This document shows positions 43,307 through 52,091 of a stretch of DNA of 53,511 bases, in pieces. The DNA lies in the NCBI GenBank assembly GCA_047623825.1, contig JBLHOS010000009.1, forward strand, positions 1 through 53,511, in the 5' to 3' direction. Position numbers and translations under genes: made by a program. This DNA comes from JBLHOS01 sp047623825. Its GTDB lineage: Bacteria > Pseudomonadota > Alphaproteobacteria > Rhodobacterales > Rhodobacteraceae. The first letter of the stretch is position 1; each line of letters opens with the position of its first letter. Under the pieces are notes generated by a model that made no database searches, was not told the origin of the DNA, and saw only the letters and a program-made list of their open reading frames with translations.

Positions 43307-44122
43307 ATGACCGAGATGCGTAAACGTGGGCGCCCCCGTGCCTTTCATGATAACACCGCACAAAATACCATCCAGTCACTTGATCGGGCGATGATGATCC
43401 TAACCCAGGTTTCAGTCGCTGGTGGCTCAACCTTGACCAAGCTTGCAACAGAATTGGATCAATCTACCGCAACGGTTTACCGGGTCCTAAGTACGCTGGA
43501 GGCTCGCGATATCGTCGAGATGGAGCCAATATCGCAAACCTGGCACGTCGGTGCGGGTGCGTTTCGCATCGGCTCTAGCTTCTTGCGGCGAACCAATCTG
43601 GTAGAGCGCGCCCGGCCTCTTATGCAAGAACTTATGATCCAAACCGGTGAGACGGCAAATCTGGGCGTGCGCAGTGCTGATCAGGTATTGTTTGTCAGTC
43701 AGGTTGAAACCCACGCCACAATCCGCGCGTTCTTTCCACCCGGCACGATGTCCTTGATGCATGCCTCTGGCATTGGAAAGGCGTTGATGGCGCAGATGGC
43801 CAAGCCCGAGATCGATCGCTTGTTGAGCGCGGTCACCCTGACCCAATTTACCACCAAGACAATCTGCGATCCGGACGCGCTACGCTGTGAACTGGGGCTG
43901 ACCCGCGAGCGGGGATATTCCATTGATGATGAGGAACGCAACGAGGGGATGCGCTGTGTGGCGGCCCCAGTTTTTAACGCCCTTGGTGTCGCTGTGGCGG
44001 GTATATCAGTGTCAGGCCCGACCAGTCGGGTGCGCCATAGCGAGGTTGATACCTTTGCCCAACATGTGAAAGCGGCCGCCACCGGGCTATCAGCGGCGTT
44101 GGGTGCATCTGAGCGGCAGTGA
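43307..44122 (+). CDS. bhcR: IclR-family regulator BhcR
   Basis: A 271-residue IclR-type regulator: N-terminal winged helix (about 20-85; LTKLATELDQSTATVYRVLSTLEARDIV) and C-terminal effector domain (RPLMQELMIQTGETANLGVRS; HASGIGKALMAQM; RERGYSIDDEERNEGMRCVA; FNALGVAVAGISVSGP). BhcR controls the cycle genes and responds to glyoxylate in Paracoccus. It is divergent from bhcA, as there. Confidence 0.93.
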   Translation: MTEMRKRGRPRAFHDNTAQNTIQSLDRAMMILTQVSVAGGSTLTKLATELDQSTATVYRVLSTLEARDIVEMEPISQTWHVGAGAFRIGSSFLRRTNLVERARPLMQELMIQTGETANLGVRSADQVLFVSQVETHATIRAFFPPGTMSLMHASGIGKALMAQMAKPEIDRLLSAVTLTQFTTKTICDPDALRCELGLTRERGYSIDDEERNEGMRCVAAPVFNALGVAVAGISVSGPTSRVRHSEVDTFAQHVKAAATGLSAALGASERQ

Positions 44123-44550
44123 CGCACTGTCCTGTCCACTAAGATGTCCCTGAACTTGGTCAATGCGGATCTTAATCATCAATAATGATCGGATGGCTAT
44201 GGGCAGCGTAGCCTGCCCCATGTGGGTAGTCCGCCAGCAGATCGCTATCATGGTGGCAAATGCCTACACATATTCCTCCGTTCATTATTGGCGTGCAGCG
44301 ATTGTCCCGGCGACAGCAATCACCCCGTCGCTGGCCGACGCAATTACCGCCCGGAGAGAGGCAAACAGTACCCCGGCCAAAGGGTAGGTGATAAGCGAGC
44401 AGACGTAGGACTAATTGACGACAGCGCTTAGGCATCCAAATAGCGTAACTCGATAAGAGAGATTTGTGGGCGCATCAGCATCGGCTCCATCTCATGAACT
44501 TGGAGGCGGCTTGACCGCGCTGATGCACCCTTGATTTCTGCAAAGCTGGC
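44123..44550. other. 428-bp stretch without a recognisable gene
   Basis: Short frames exist on both strands but none has a ribosome site or a family resemblance I can name. On the minus strand one frame (about 44290-44385) reads PLAGVLFASLRAVIASASDG, hydrophobic like the end of a membrane protein, so decayed gene remains are possible. An 8-bp inverted repeat (GCATCAGC at 44472-44479, GCTGATGC at 44519-44526) lies near the rpiR-type gene end and could be a weak transcript end. Confidence 0.3.
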
Positions 44551-45423
44551 TTAAGTGAATTTCCGGAACAACTTGGTCTTGTCATACATATCTTCCAACT
44601 TTTCGATCCGGTCTTTGGTATCGTCCCAATTCAGGTCTTGGACCGAAGAAATCATCGTTTCCACCAAAAGTAGGGTCGTCGCTGCCGAGTCCCATGCTGA
44701 GGGCACTACGATACGGCTGCTGAAACTTATTTCCGCAAATTGATGGATCGGCGATCGCCATTGATCGGTAAACAACACAATCTTGGCCCCTTTCGCATGG
44801 GCCATTTCTGCAAGTTTAAGCGTATTGTTCTCATACCGCCGCACGTCAAAAATGATGAAGACGTCGCCCTCTTTAGTGTCCAAAAGATAGTGTGGCCATG
44901 CGTTCGACGTTGACTGGATATGTGTGACGTCGGGTCGGATGACCTGCATGTGCAGGAATAGATACTCAGCTAGTGTGTGGGTCACCCGTCCGCCGACAAT
45001 ATACAGCCGCCGCGTATTATCGCCGGCCAACGCGCAGGCGACATCAAATTGCGCAGGTTTGATCTGGCTAAGCGTGTGGCGAATATTGTCGATCACGGCG
45101 TCGGTGAAGCGGTTCAAGACATGCTCTGACGGCGCACCTTCGGCCCATGTCTCATGCTTGGCGATAGGATCTTTTGCCTTAGCCTTCAATTCCTCTCGCA
45201 ACTCCGACTGGAACTCGGGGTAGCCTTTGAACCCCAATTTCTGCACCATACGCGCAACGGTCGGGACCGAGACATTGGCGTCCTTGGCCAAAACCGTCAA
45301 AGGCCCCAAACCCGACGCCGGATAGTTTTCAAGGATCGAGTGCGCCAGCTGCCGTTCGGCGCGCGTCAGGTCATCCAGCTGCAGTTGGATCCGATCAGAG
45401 ATTGTTAGTTCCGCGTCAGACAT
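44551..45423 (-). CDS. RpiR/MurR-family transcription regulator
   Basis: A 290-residue regulator. The N-terminal HTH_6 domain (about 1-80) includes LTRAERQLAHSILENYPASG and VSVPTVARMVQKLGFKGYPEFQ; the C-terminal SIS domain (about 120-260) includes RRLYIVGGRVTHTLAEYLFL and VFIIFDVRRYENNTLKLAEMA. SIS domains usually bind phosphosugars, but members also control amino-acid and amine use. It is divergent from, and probably controls, the TRAP and amine operon that starts at 45540. Confidence 0.92.
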   Translation of the reverse strand: MSDAELTISDRIQLQLDDLTRAERQLAHSILENYPASGLGPLTVLAKDANVSVPTVARMVQKLGFKGYPEFQSELREELKAKAKDPIAKHETWAEGAPSEHVLNRFTDAVIDNIRHTLSQIKPAQFDVACALAGDNTRRLYIVGGRVTHTLAEYLFLHMQVIRPDVTHIQSTSNAWPHYLLDTKEGDVFIIFDVRRYENNTLKLAEMAHAKGAKIVLFTDQWRSPIHQFAEISFSSRIVVPSAWDSAATTLLLVETMISSVQDLNWDDTKDRIEKLEDMYDKTKLFRKFT

Positions 45424-45539
45424 AAAGCGCCCTCTTTTTGATCTTTAATTTAACAAAGCGATGCGGAGTGTGATTTATTTTTCAGAATTGTGTTGACTCA
45501 AAGGCTGTCTGGCAAGCACTTAAATTACAAAGGGGTGAT

Positions 45540-46319
45540 ATGGCACATCAAGACGACACGCTTTTTGCACATCCAGTTCAGCTTGTGAATTCAAGCGGTG
45601 CCTCCTCGATTGTGCTGATTTGTGAACATGCAGCCTATGCCATTCCTGCAGTTCTTGACCATCTGGGGTTACCGGTTCACCTACGCCAAAGCCACGCCGC
45701 GTGGGATCCCGGCGCCATGGCGGTGGCGACGCGCATGTCACAAAGGCTAGACGCGATTTTGGTCGCTGGCACGATTTCGCGGCTTGTCTACGATTGCAAC
45801 CGTGGCCCCGATGCACCCGATGCCATGCCAATCCGCAGCGAAATCATCGATGTCCCCGGCAACGCAGATCTAAGCGAGGTCGATAAGGCCCAACGGATTG
45901 CGCAGATCTATGTGCCGTTTCACGCCACTTTGGCGGACGTAGTAGCGCGAACCGTTTCAGCAATTATCATCACGATCCACAGTTTCACACCGGCCTACAT
46001 GGGCAAGGCCAGATCGGTTGAGATCGGTATCTTGCATGACGCCGATGCCCGACTAGCAGAGGCGATGCTTGCAATCGCCAAAGACCACACACATGCGAAA
46101 GTTCATCGAAATGAGCCTTATGGCCCACAGGATGGCGTGACCCATACACTAAAAGAGCACGCAATCCTGGGCGGCCATTTGAATGTGATGATCGAAGTGC
46201 GCAATGACCTGATCACGACCAAAGCCGCGCAAATAGCGATGGGCGACATGATCGCCGGTTGGGTCGCCGCCGCCTTTTTGTGCACAAGTGCGCAGGGGAT
46301 TGTTCAATGTTCGGCGTGA
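45540..46319 (+). CDS. N-formylglutamate amidohydrolase-family hydrolase
   Basis: A 259-residue member of the FGase family: IVLICEHAAYAIPAVLDHLG holds a metal-binding Glu-His pair, YDCNRGPDAPDAMP the substrate Arg region, IITIHSFTPAYMGKARSVEIG a second His, and KVHRNEPYGPQDGVTHTL the catalytic area. The classical reaction splits N-formyl-L-glutamate in histidine use, yet there are no hut genes here. In this operon, with a glutamine-synthetase-like ligase, it may hydrolyse a gamma-glutamyl amide. GGGG precedes the ATG. It is the first gene of the operon. Confidence 0.88.
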   Translation: MAHQDDTLFAHPVQLVNSSGASSIVLICEHAAYAIPAVLDHLGLPVHLRQSHAAWDPGAMAVATRMSQRLDAILVAGTISRLVYDCNRGPDAPDAMPIRSEIIDVPGNADLSEVDKAQRIAQIYVPFHATLADVVARTVSAIIITIHSFTPAYMGKARSVEIGILHDADARLAEAMLAIAKDHTHAKVHRNEPYGPQDGVTHTLKEHAILGGHLNVMIEVRNDLITTKAAQIAMGDMIAGWVAAAFLCTSAQGIVQCSA

Positions 46320-46876
46320 TGGCGCAATACATACGCGTTGTGGACGCCGCGAACCGGCGGGTCGGTCGGATTGCGATGTATGGTATCTTCGCGCTGATGG
46401 GCGTTTTGTTGTGGTCCTCGATCAGTAAGACATTTTTCTTACCAACACTCTGGACCCTTGAGATGGCCCAGTTCGTGATGGTCGGATATTACATTCTGGG
46501 CGGACCATATTCGATCCAGCTCGGCTCAAACGTACGGATGGATCTGCTTTATGGTGGATGGTCGACCCGCAAGAAGGCTTGGTTTGACCTGATCACCGTC
46601 CTTTTCCTGATCTTCTACCTATGTGTGCTTCTTTATGGTGGCGTCAGCTCAACTGCGTACTCTTTAGGATATTGGGGAACGCAGCCATTTTCCTTCTTTG
46701 GGGGATTGCTGACCGGGTCAGAAGAGATTGGCTATGTGGAACGCTCCTCCTCATCATGGCGTCCCTATATGTGGCCAGTAAAAGTGACGATGGTGGTCGG
46801 GATGTTCCTGATGCTGCTGCAATGTATTTCTGAGTTGTTCAAAGACGTGCTGCGGCTAAAAGGCGAAACGATCTGA
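46307..46876 (+). CDS. dctQ: TRAP transporter small permease, DctQ type
   Basis: A 189-residue membrane protein with four predicted helices (about 20-40, 60-75, 100-122, 150-175) and the DctQ feature LWTLEMAQFVMVGYYILGG. It supports DctM in sodium-driven uptake. The chosen ATG at 46307 has AGGGG upstream; an ATG at 46319 overlapping the previous stop (TGATG) is an alternative. It shares one base with dctM. Confidence 0.92.
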   Translation: MFGVMAQYIRVVDAANRRVGRIAMYGIFALMGVLLWSSISKTFFLPTLWTLEMAQFVMVGYYILGGPYSIQLGSNVRMDLLYGGWSTRKKAWFDLITVLFLIFYLCVLLYGGVSSTAYSLGYWGTQPFSFFGGLLTGSEEIGYVERSSSSWRPYMWPVKVTMVVGMFLMLLQCISELFKDVLRLKGETI

Positions 46877-48201
46877 TGTCATATGAACTGATCGCCACCC
46901 TGATGTTTTCATCAATGATGCTGATGTTGCTTACTGGTCAGCGGGTCTTTGGCGCTATTGGCTTTGTCGCAGTTGTTGCAGCTCTTTTGCTATGGGGCGA
47001 CCGGGGCGGGTTTGACATCGGATTTTCCGCCGCGATAAAGGTCATGAAATGGTACCCACTTTTGACGCTGCCGATGTTCATTTTCATGGGCTACGTCCTG
47101 TCGGAAAGTAAGATCGCGGATGATCTGTACCGAATGTTCCACGTCTGGATGGGTGGTCTGCGCGGCGGGCTGGCGATCGGCACCATCGGACTGATGGTTT
47201 TGATCTCCGCGATGAACGGCCTTTCAGTCGCCGGCATGGCAATAGGCGCCACTATTGCGCTGCCCGAACTACTCAAACGCGGCTATGATAAAAGGATGGT
47301 GACGGGCGTTATTCAGGCCGGGTCAAGTCTGGGTATCCTTGTGCCGCCATCCGTTGTGCTGGTGCTTTACGCAATGATCGCGCGCCAACCCGTTGGGCAA
47401 TTGTGGCTGGCCGGGGTTGTTCCAGGGTTGATGATGGCCGGATTATTTATTGCGTATATCTCCATTCGGTGCTGGCTGAACCCTTCATTAGGCCCAGTGC
47501 TGAGCCTTGAGGAACGCAATATCCCGCGCGCCGAAAAGATACGTCTGCTTTGGGCGGGTGTTCTGCCGATTGGTATTTTCGCGGTGATGATGGTGCCGTT
47601 TGTGAATGGCTGGACATCACTGGTCGAAAGCTCGGCCATTGGCGCGATTGCAGCATTTATGGCGGCGGTCCTTAAGGGTCGAATGACGCGCGAAGTCTTT
47701 GAAAACTCAGTGCGAAATACGCTTGGCATCACATGTATGTTCATGTGGATCATTCTGGCCGCACTTGCCTTTGGCGCAGTCTTTGATGGGCTTGGTGCCG
47801 TCAACGCGATCGAAAGCCTGTTTACCGAACGCCTAAACCTGTCACCTTGGGTCATCCTGATCTTGATGCAACTGTCGTTTATTCTGATGGGGACGTTTTT
47901 GGACGACACGGCCATGCTGGTCATCGTCGCGCCACTTTATGTCCCACTTGTTGGGGCGTTGGGGTTCGATCTGATCTGGTACGGCATTCTTTATACCATC
48001 ACATGCCAGATCGCATACATGACGCCGCCCTTCGGCTATAATCTGTTTTTGATGCGCGCGATGGCCCCGCCTGAAATCACGATCCAAGATATTTATCGAT
48101 CGATCGGCCCGTTTGTGCTGGTCATGCTGTTTGCGTTGATCTTGGTCATGATCTTCCCGCAAATCGCGCTGTGGCTGCCAAACTATGTTTACGGAATATA
48201 A
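46876..48201 (+). CDS. dctM: TRAP transporter large permease, DctM type
   Basis: A 441-residue, 12-helix transporter subunit. Family stretches: LPMFIFMGYVLSESKIADDL, SAMNGLSVAGMAIGATIALP, AGSSLGILVPPSVVLVLYAM and MGTFLDDTAMLVIVAPLYVP. It is the channel that couples sodium to uptake of the ligand delivered by the binding protein two genes on. Substrates of this subgroup are small organic acids or amino-type compounds. Confidence 0.95.
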   Translation: MSYELIATLMFSSMMLMLLTGQRVFGAIGFVAVVAALLLWGDRGGFDIGFSAAIKVMKWYPLLTLPMFIFMGYVLSESKIADDLYRMFHVWMGGLRGGLAIGTIGLMVLISAMNGLSVAGMAIGATIALPELLKRGYDKRMVTGVIQAGSSLGILVPPSVVLVLYAMIARQPVGQLWLAGVVPGLMMAGLFIAYISIRCWLNPSLGPVLSLEERNIPRAEKIRLLWAGVLPIGIFAVMMVPFVNGWTSLVESSAIGAIAAFMAAVLKGRMTREVFENSVRNTLGITCMFMWIILAALAFGAVFDGLGAVNAIESLFTERLNLSPWVILILMQLSFILMGTFLDDTAMLVIVAPLYVPLVGALGFDLIWYGILYTITCQIAYMTPPFGYNLFLMRAMAPPEITIQDIYRSIGPFVLVMLFALILVMIFPQIALWLPNYVYGI

Positions 48202-48253
48202 CCCATAAGAACTCCGAAAACGGAGCATTTTAAATCCAGCAAAGGAGACTACC

Positions 48254-49291
48254 ATGACAACCAGACGTTCCTTTATTCGCACTGCAGCACTAGGTGGTGC
48301 GGCATCACTGGCCGCACCGGCCATTGTGAATGCCCAGACCACAATCAGATGGCGGTTCCAGACATATGCCGGCGCCGCGTTGGGTGAGCATGTGACAAAA
48401 CCTGTCATTGACTACATCAACGCCGCCGCAAACGGCGAGATGGAAATTGAGCTGTTCTACGCGGATCAAATCGTCCCAACGGGTGAGCTGTTTCAGGCGA
48501 TGCAGCGCGGCACAATCGATGGCGTGCATTCGGATGACGACTCAATGGCTTCGCCAACACCGTTGCAGCAATTTGGCGGTTACTTCCCACTGGCGACCAA
48601 ACACGCGCTCGACGTTCCTGTGCTGTTCAACCAATACGGTTTGGCAGACATTTGGCGCGAAGAATACGCCAAGGTCGGCGTTCAGTGGCTGTCGGCGGCG
48701 GGTCAGGATCCGTGCAACTTCAACACGAAGAAAGAGATCACATCGTTGGCCGATCTTGATGGTCTGCGGCTGTATACCTTCCCAACTGCGGGGCGGTTCC
48801 TATCTCAATTCGGCGTCATCCCTGTGTCGATCCCATACGAGGATGCAGAGGTTGCAGTGCAAACTGGCGAGCTTGACGGCATGGCATGGTCCGGCATCAC
48901 TGAGGACTACACCGTTGGCTGGGCAGATGTGACCGACTACTTCCTGACCAACAATATCTCAGGCGCATGGATTGGATCATTTTATGTGAACCAAGGTGTC
49001 TGGGCTGATCTACCTGATCACCTAAAACAGATTGTCATGTCAGGCATCGAAGCTGGCCACACCTACCGTAACCAGTGGTATTGGGGCGGCGAAGCACGTT
49101 TGCGCGCAACCGGCGACAAGCTGCAATTGCGCTCAATCCCGCAAGAGGAGTGGGTGCAGGTTGAGGACGCCGCCAAGGTGTTCTGGGATGAGGTCGCTGA
49201 AGAAAGCGAAATCAATGCCACGATCGTCCAGATCTTCCGTGATTATAACGAAGTGATTAGTCAGGCCGGACCACCTTACACATTCGGCTAA
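48254..49291 (+). CDS. dctP: TRAP transporter periplasmic binding protein, DctP type
   Basis: A 345-residue binding protein. The leader MTTRRSFIRTAALGGAASLA has a twin-arginine pattern and a cleavage site after VNAQ. The DctP signature IPVSIPYEDAEVAVQTGELDGMAWSG and the Arg of GLRLYTFPTAGRF are present. It captures the substrate in the periplasm. GGAG precedes the ATG. Its specificity is not readable from sequence; the neighbouring enzymes suggest an amine or amino alcohol, or a carboxylated relative. Confidence 0.94.
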   Translation: MTTRRSFIRTAALGGAASLAAPAIVNAQTTIRWRFQTYAGAALGEHVTKPVIDYINAAANGEMEIELFYADQIVPTGELFQAMQRGTIDGVHSDDDSMASPTPLQQFGGYFPLATKHALDVPVLFNQYGLADIWREEYAKVGVQWLSAAGQDPCNFNTKKEITSLADLDGLRLYTFPTAGRFLSQFGVIPVSIPYEDAEVAVQTGELDGMAWSGITEDYTVGWADVTDYFLTNNISGAWIGSFYVNQGVWADLPDHLKQIVMSGIEAGHTYRNQWYWGGEARLRATGDKLQLRSIPQEEWVQVEDAAKVFWDEVAEESEINATIVQIFRDYNEVISQAGPPYTFG

Positions 49292-49348
49292 AGCCTCTCG
49301 ACGGGGGCCACAACCGGGCCCTCGTCAAACTATTCTTGGAGTATTTCA

Positions 49349-50713
49349 ATGCCAGTTCAGATGACCTTTGACGATCTTAAGGCAGCCACCGCCGACGGCA
49401 CAATCGACACCGTTCTGACTTGCCTTGTGGACATGCAAGGCCGTCTGATGGGTAAGCGTTTCCATGCCGCAAATTTCGTCGAAAACTCTTATCAAGAAAC
49501 CCATTGCTGCAACTACCTGCTTGCCACTGATCTAGAGATGGCAACCCCTCGTGGATATGCAGCATCGTCGTGGGAACGGGGCTATGGCGACTATGTCATG
49601 AAGCCTGATTTAAACACGCTGCGGCCCGTTCCATGGCTGGAGGGCACCGTTATGGTGCTTTGCGATGTGCTGGATCATCACACCCATCAACCGGTGCCAC
49701 ATGCACCGCGCACAATCCTAAAAAAGCAGATTGCCCGCCTAAAGGCCCTTGGTTTTGACGCTATGATGGCGACGGAGCTGGAGTTCTTCTTATTTGAGCA
49801 CAGCTTTGATGAAATCCGCAAAGCAGGTTTTCGCGATCTCAAGCCGATCAGCGGCTATAATGAAGATTACAACATCTTTCAGACCACCAAAGAAGAAGGT
49901 GTGATGCGCCCAATTCGCAATCACCTTTATGCGGCCGGCATTCCAGTTGAAAACACCAAGGGTGAGGCTGAAACAGGTCAGGAAGAGCTGAACATCCGCT
50001 ATGCGCTGGCGATGGATTGTGCAGATCATCACACAATCGCGAAACACGCGATCAAAGAGATTGCCTGGCAAAATGGCCATGCCGCGACGTTCCTGCCCAA
50101 ATGGCATCACAACAAAGTCGGCAGTTCGTCCCATGTTCATCAATCGCTTTGGAAAGATGGCGTGCCTTTGTTTATTGACGAAACAGACGCGCTTGGCATG
50201 TCAAAACTGATGCGCAATTATATGGCTGGCCTTATCGCCTATGCGCCTGATTACACGTATTTTCTTGCTCCCTACATAAACAGCTACAAGCGGTTTGCCA
50301 AAGGCACCTTTGCCCCGACCAAAACGGTATGGTCTGTAGATAACCGCACCGCTGGGTTCCGTTTGTGCGGCGACGGTACCAAAGGGATCCGCGTGGAATG
50401 CCGGATCGGTGGATCAGACCTGAACCCCTATCTGGCACAGGCCGCAATGCTGGCCGCAGGTATCAAAGGGATAGAGGATCAGATGGAATTGGCCCCTGCC
50501 ACAACAGGCGATATCTATGAGGACGCCAAGGCCGCGGACATTCCACAAACCCTGCGCGCGGCGACCAAGACACTGCGCAACTCCGTATTTCTGCGGGAGG
50601 CCATGGGGGATGATGTCGTCGATCATTACACCCGCGCGGCGCAGTGGGAGCAGGAAGAATTTGACAAGGCGGTCACCGACTGGGAAATCGCCCGTGGCTT
50701 TGAGAGGGCCTGA
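49349..50713 (+). CDS. glutamine-synthetase-like gamma-glutamyl-amine ligase
   Basis: A 454-residue protein of the glutamine synthetase fold, closest to PuuA-like and other gamma-glutamyl-amide synthetases. Metal and substrate regions: MATELEFFLFE, NTKGEAETGQEELNI, WHHNKVGSSSHVHQSLW, NRTAGFRLCGDGTKGIRVEC and RIGGSDLNPYL. It would join the gamma-carboxyl of glutamate to an amine using ATP. The following aldehyde and alcohol dehydrogenases and the upstream amidohydrolase give the steps needed after such protection. True ammonia assimilation is less likely in this setting. Confidence 0.9.
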   Translation: MPVQMTFDDLKAATADGTIDTVLTCLVDMQGRLMGKRFHAANFVENSYQETHCCNYLLATDLEMATPRGYAASSWERGYGDYVMKPDLNTLRPVPWLEGTVMVLCDVLDHHTHQPVPHAPRTILKKQIARLKALGFDAMMATELEFFLFEHSFDEIRKAGFRDLKPISGYNEDYNIFQTTKEEGVMRPIRNHLYAAGIPVENTKGEAETGQEELNIRYALAMDCADHHTIAKHAIKEIAWQNGHAATFLPKWHHNKVGSSSHVHQSLWKDGVPLFIDETDALGMSKLMRNYMAGLIAYAPDYTYFLAPYINSYKRFAKGTFAPTKTVWSVDNRTAGFRLCGDGTKGIRVECRIGGSDLNPYLAQAAMLAAGIKGIEDQMELAPATTGDIYEDAKAADIPQTLRAATKTLRNSVFLREAMGDDVVDHYTRAAQWEQEEFDKAVTDWEIARGFERA

Positions 50714-50716
50714 TAA

Positions 50717-52087
50717 ATGATTACCTGTATTTCGCCGATCGATGGATCAATTTTCGCCGAGCGTCCAACGCTTCGCTTGGCACAGGCGCACAGCGCCGTC
50801 GCCCGCGCAAAGTCGGCGCAAGTGGCATGGGCTGTGCGCAGCTTGGATGAGCGGATCGCCTTAGTTCAGGCCGGGGTCGCCAAGATCGGCGAGATGAACG
50901 ATCAGATCGTGCCAGAGCTTGCCTGGCAAATGGGACGACCCGTGCGATATGGCGGTGAATTTGGTGGGTTCAATGAGCGTGCTACCTATATGGCCCAGAT
51001 TGCACAGGACGCGCTTGCACCCATCCAAGTGGAGGATAGTGCTACGTTTCGGCGCGTGATTAAACGGGTGCCACACGGCCTAGTGTTGGTCGTAGCCCCT
51101 TGGAACTACCCCTACATGACGGCGATCAATACCGTGGCGCCTGCGCTGATCGCGGGCAATGCTGTGATGTTAAAACATGCGTCGCAGACCCCATTGGTGG
51201 GGGAGCGTCTGGCAGCCGCCTTTCATGCGGTCGGCATCCCCGAAGACGTGTTTCAGAATGTGTTTCTTGATCATCAAACCACCTCGGACCTGATCGGCGC
51301 CAAAAGCTTTGGCTTTGTGAATTTCACTGGCTCTGTCGGTGGGGGGCGCGCGATTGAGACCGCCGCAAGCGGAACTTTCACCGGTATAGGACTTGAGTTG
51401 GGCGGCAAGGATCCCGGTTATGTCATGCAAGACGCCAATCTTGACATCGCAGTCGACACCTTGATCGACGGCGCGATGTTCAATTCCGGGCAATGCTGTT
51501 GCGGGATCGAGCGAATTTACGTCGTCGAAACGCTATTCGACGCCTTTGTGGAAAAGGCCGTCAAAATCGTCGAAGGGTACAAGTTGGGCAATCCGCTGGA
51601 CCCTGAAACCACGCTTGGCCCCATGGCCCACGTCCGTTTCGCCGATGAGGTGCGCGCCCAAACTGCACAAGCAATAGCCGCGGGTGCCAAGGCGCATATT
51701 GATCCCGGACTATTTCCACAAGACAGTGGTGCGTATCTGATGCCACAAATCTTGACCAACGTGACCCATGACATGCGCGTCATGCGAGACGAGAGCTTTG
51801 GGCCGGTTGTCGGTATCATGCCCGTCAAAGACGACGCAGAGGCGATACGTCTGATGAACGACAGCAACTTTGGTCTGACAGCATCATTGTGGACACAAGA
51901 TGCCGCGCGCGCTGAGGCGATCGCAGACCAAATTGAGACCGGCACCGTATTTATGAACCGCGCCGACTACCTTGACCCCGGCCTTTGCTGGACTGGTTGC
52001 AAAGACACTGGACGCGGTGGCGGCCTATCCATAATCGGATACCACAACCTCACCCGTCCCAAATCCTACCACCTTAAAAAGGCGTGA
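50717..52087 (+). CDS. NAD(P)-dependent aldehyde dehydrogenase
   Basis: A 456-residue aldehyde dehydrogenase. Cofactor and catalytic sites: VVAPWNYPYMTAINTVAPAL, FTGSVGGGRAIE, catalytic Glu in LELGGKDPGYV and catalytic Cys in FNSGQCCCGIERI. Slightly shorter than the usual 475-500 residues, as for several semialdehyde dehydrogenases. It starts 3 bp after the ligase gene. In the proposed route it oxidises a gamma-glutamyl-amino aldehyde to the acid. Confidence 0.92.
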   Translation: MITCISPIDGSIFAERPTLRLAQAHSAVARAKSAQVAWAVRSLDERIALVQAGVAKIGEMNDQIVPELAWQMGRPVRYGGEFGGFNERATYMAQIAQDALAPIQVEDSATFRRVIKRVPHGLVLVVAPWNYPYMTAINTVAPALIAGNAVMLKHASQTPLVGERLAAAFHAVGIPEDVFQNVFLDHQTTSDLIGAKSFGFVNFTGSVGGGRAIETAASGTFTGIGLELGGKDPGYVMQDANLDIAVDTLIDGAMFNSGQCCCGIERIYVVETLFDAFVEKAVKIVEGYKLGNPLDPETTLGPMAHVRFADEVRAQTAQAIAAGAKAHIDPGLFPQDSGAYLMPQILTNVTHDMRVMRDESFGPVVGIMPVKDDAEAIRLMNDSNFGLTASLWTQDAARAEAIADQIETGTVFMNRADYLDPGLCWTGCKDTGRGGGLSIIGYHNLTRPKSYHLKKA

Positions 52088-52091
52088 CACC

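Noticed and set aside
45540..46319. hutG of a histidine degradation operon
   Set aside because: No hutH, hutU, hutI or hutF is in the neighbourhood; the operon partners suggest another acyl-glutamate substrate.
49349..50713. housekeeping glutamine synthetase glnA
   Set aside because: It lacks a glnB partner and stands in an amine/alcohol oxidation operon; the sequence is closer to gamma-glutamyl-amide synthetases.
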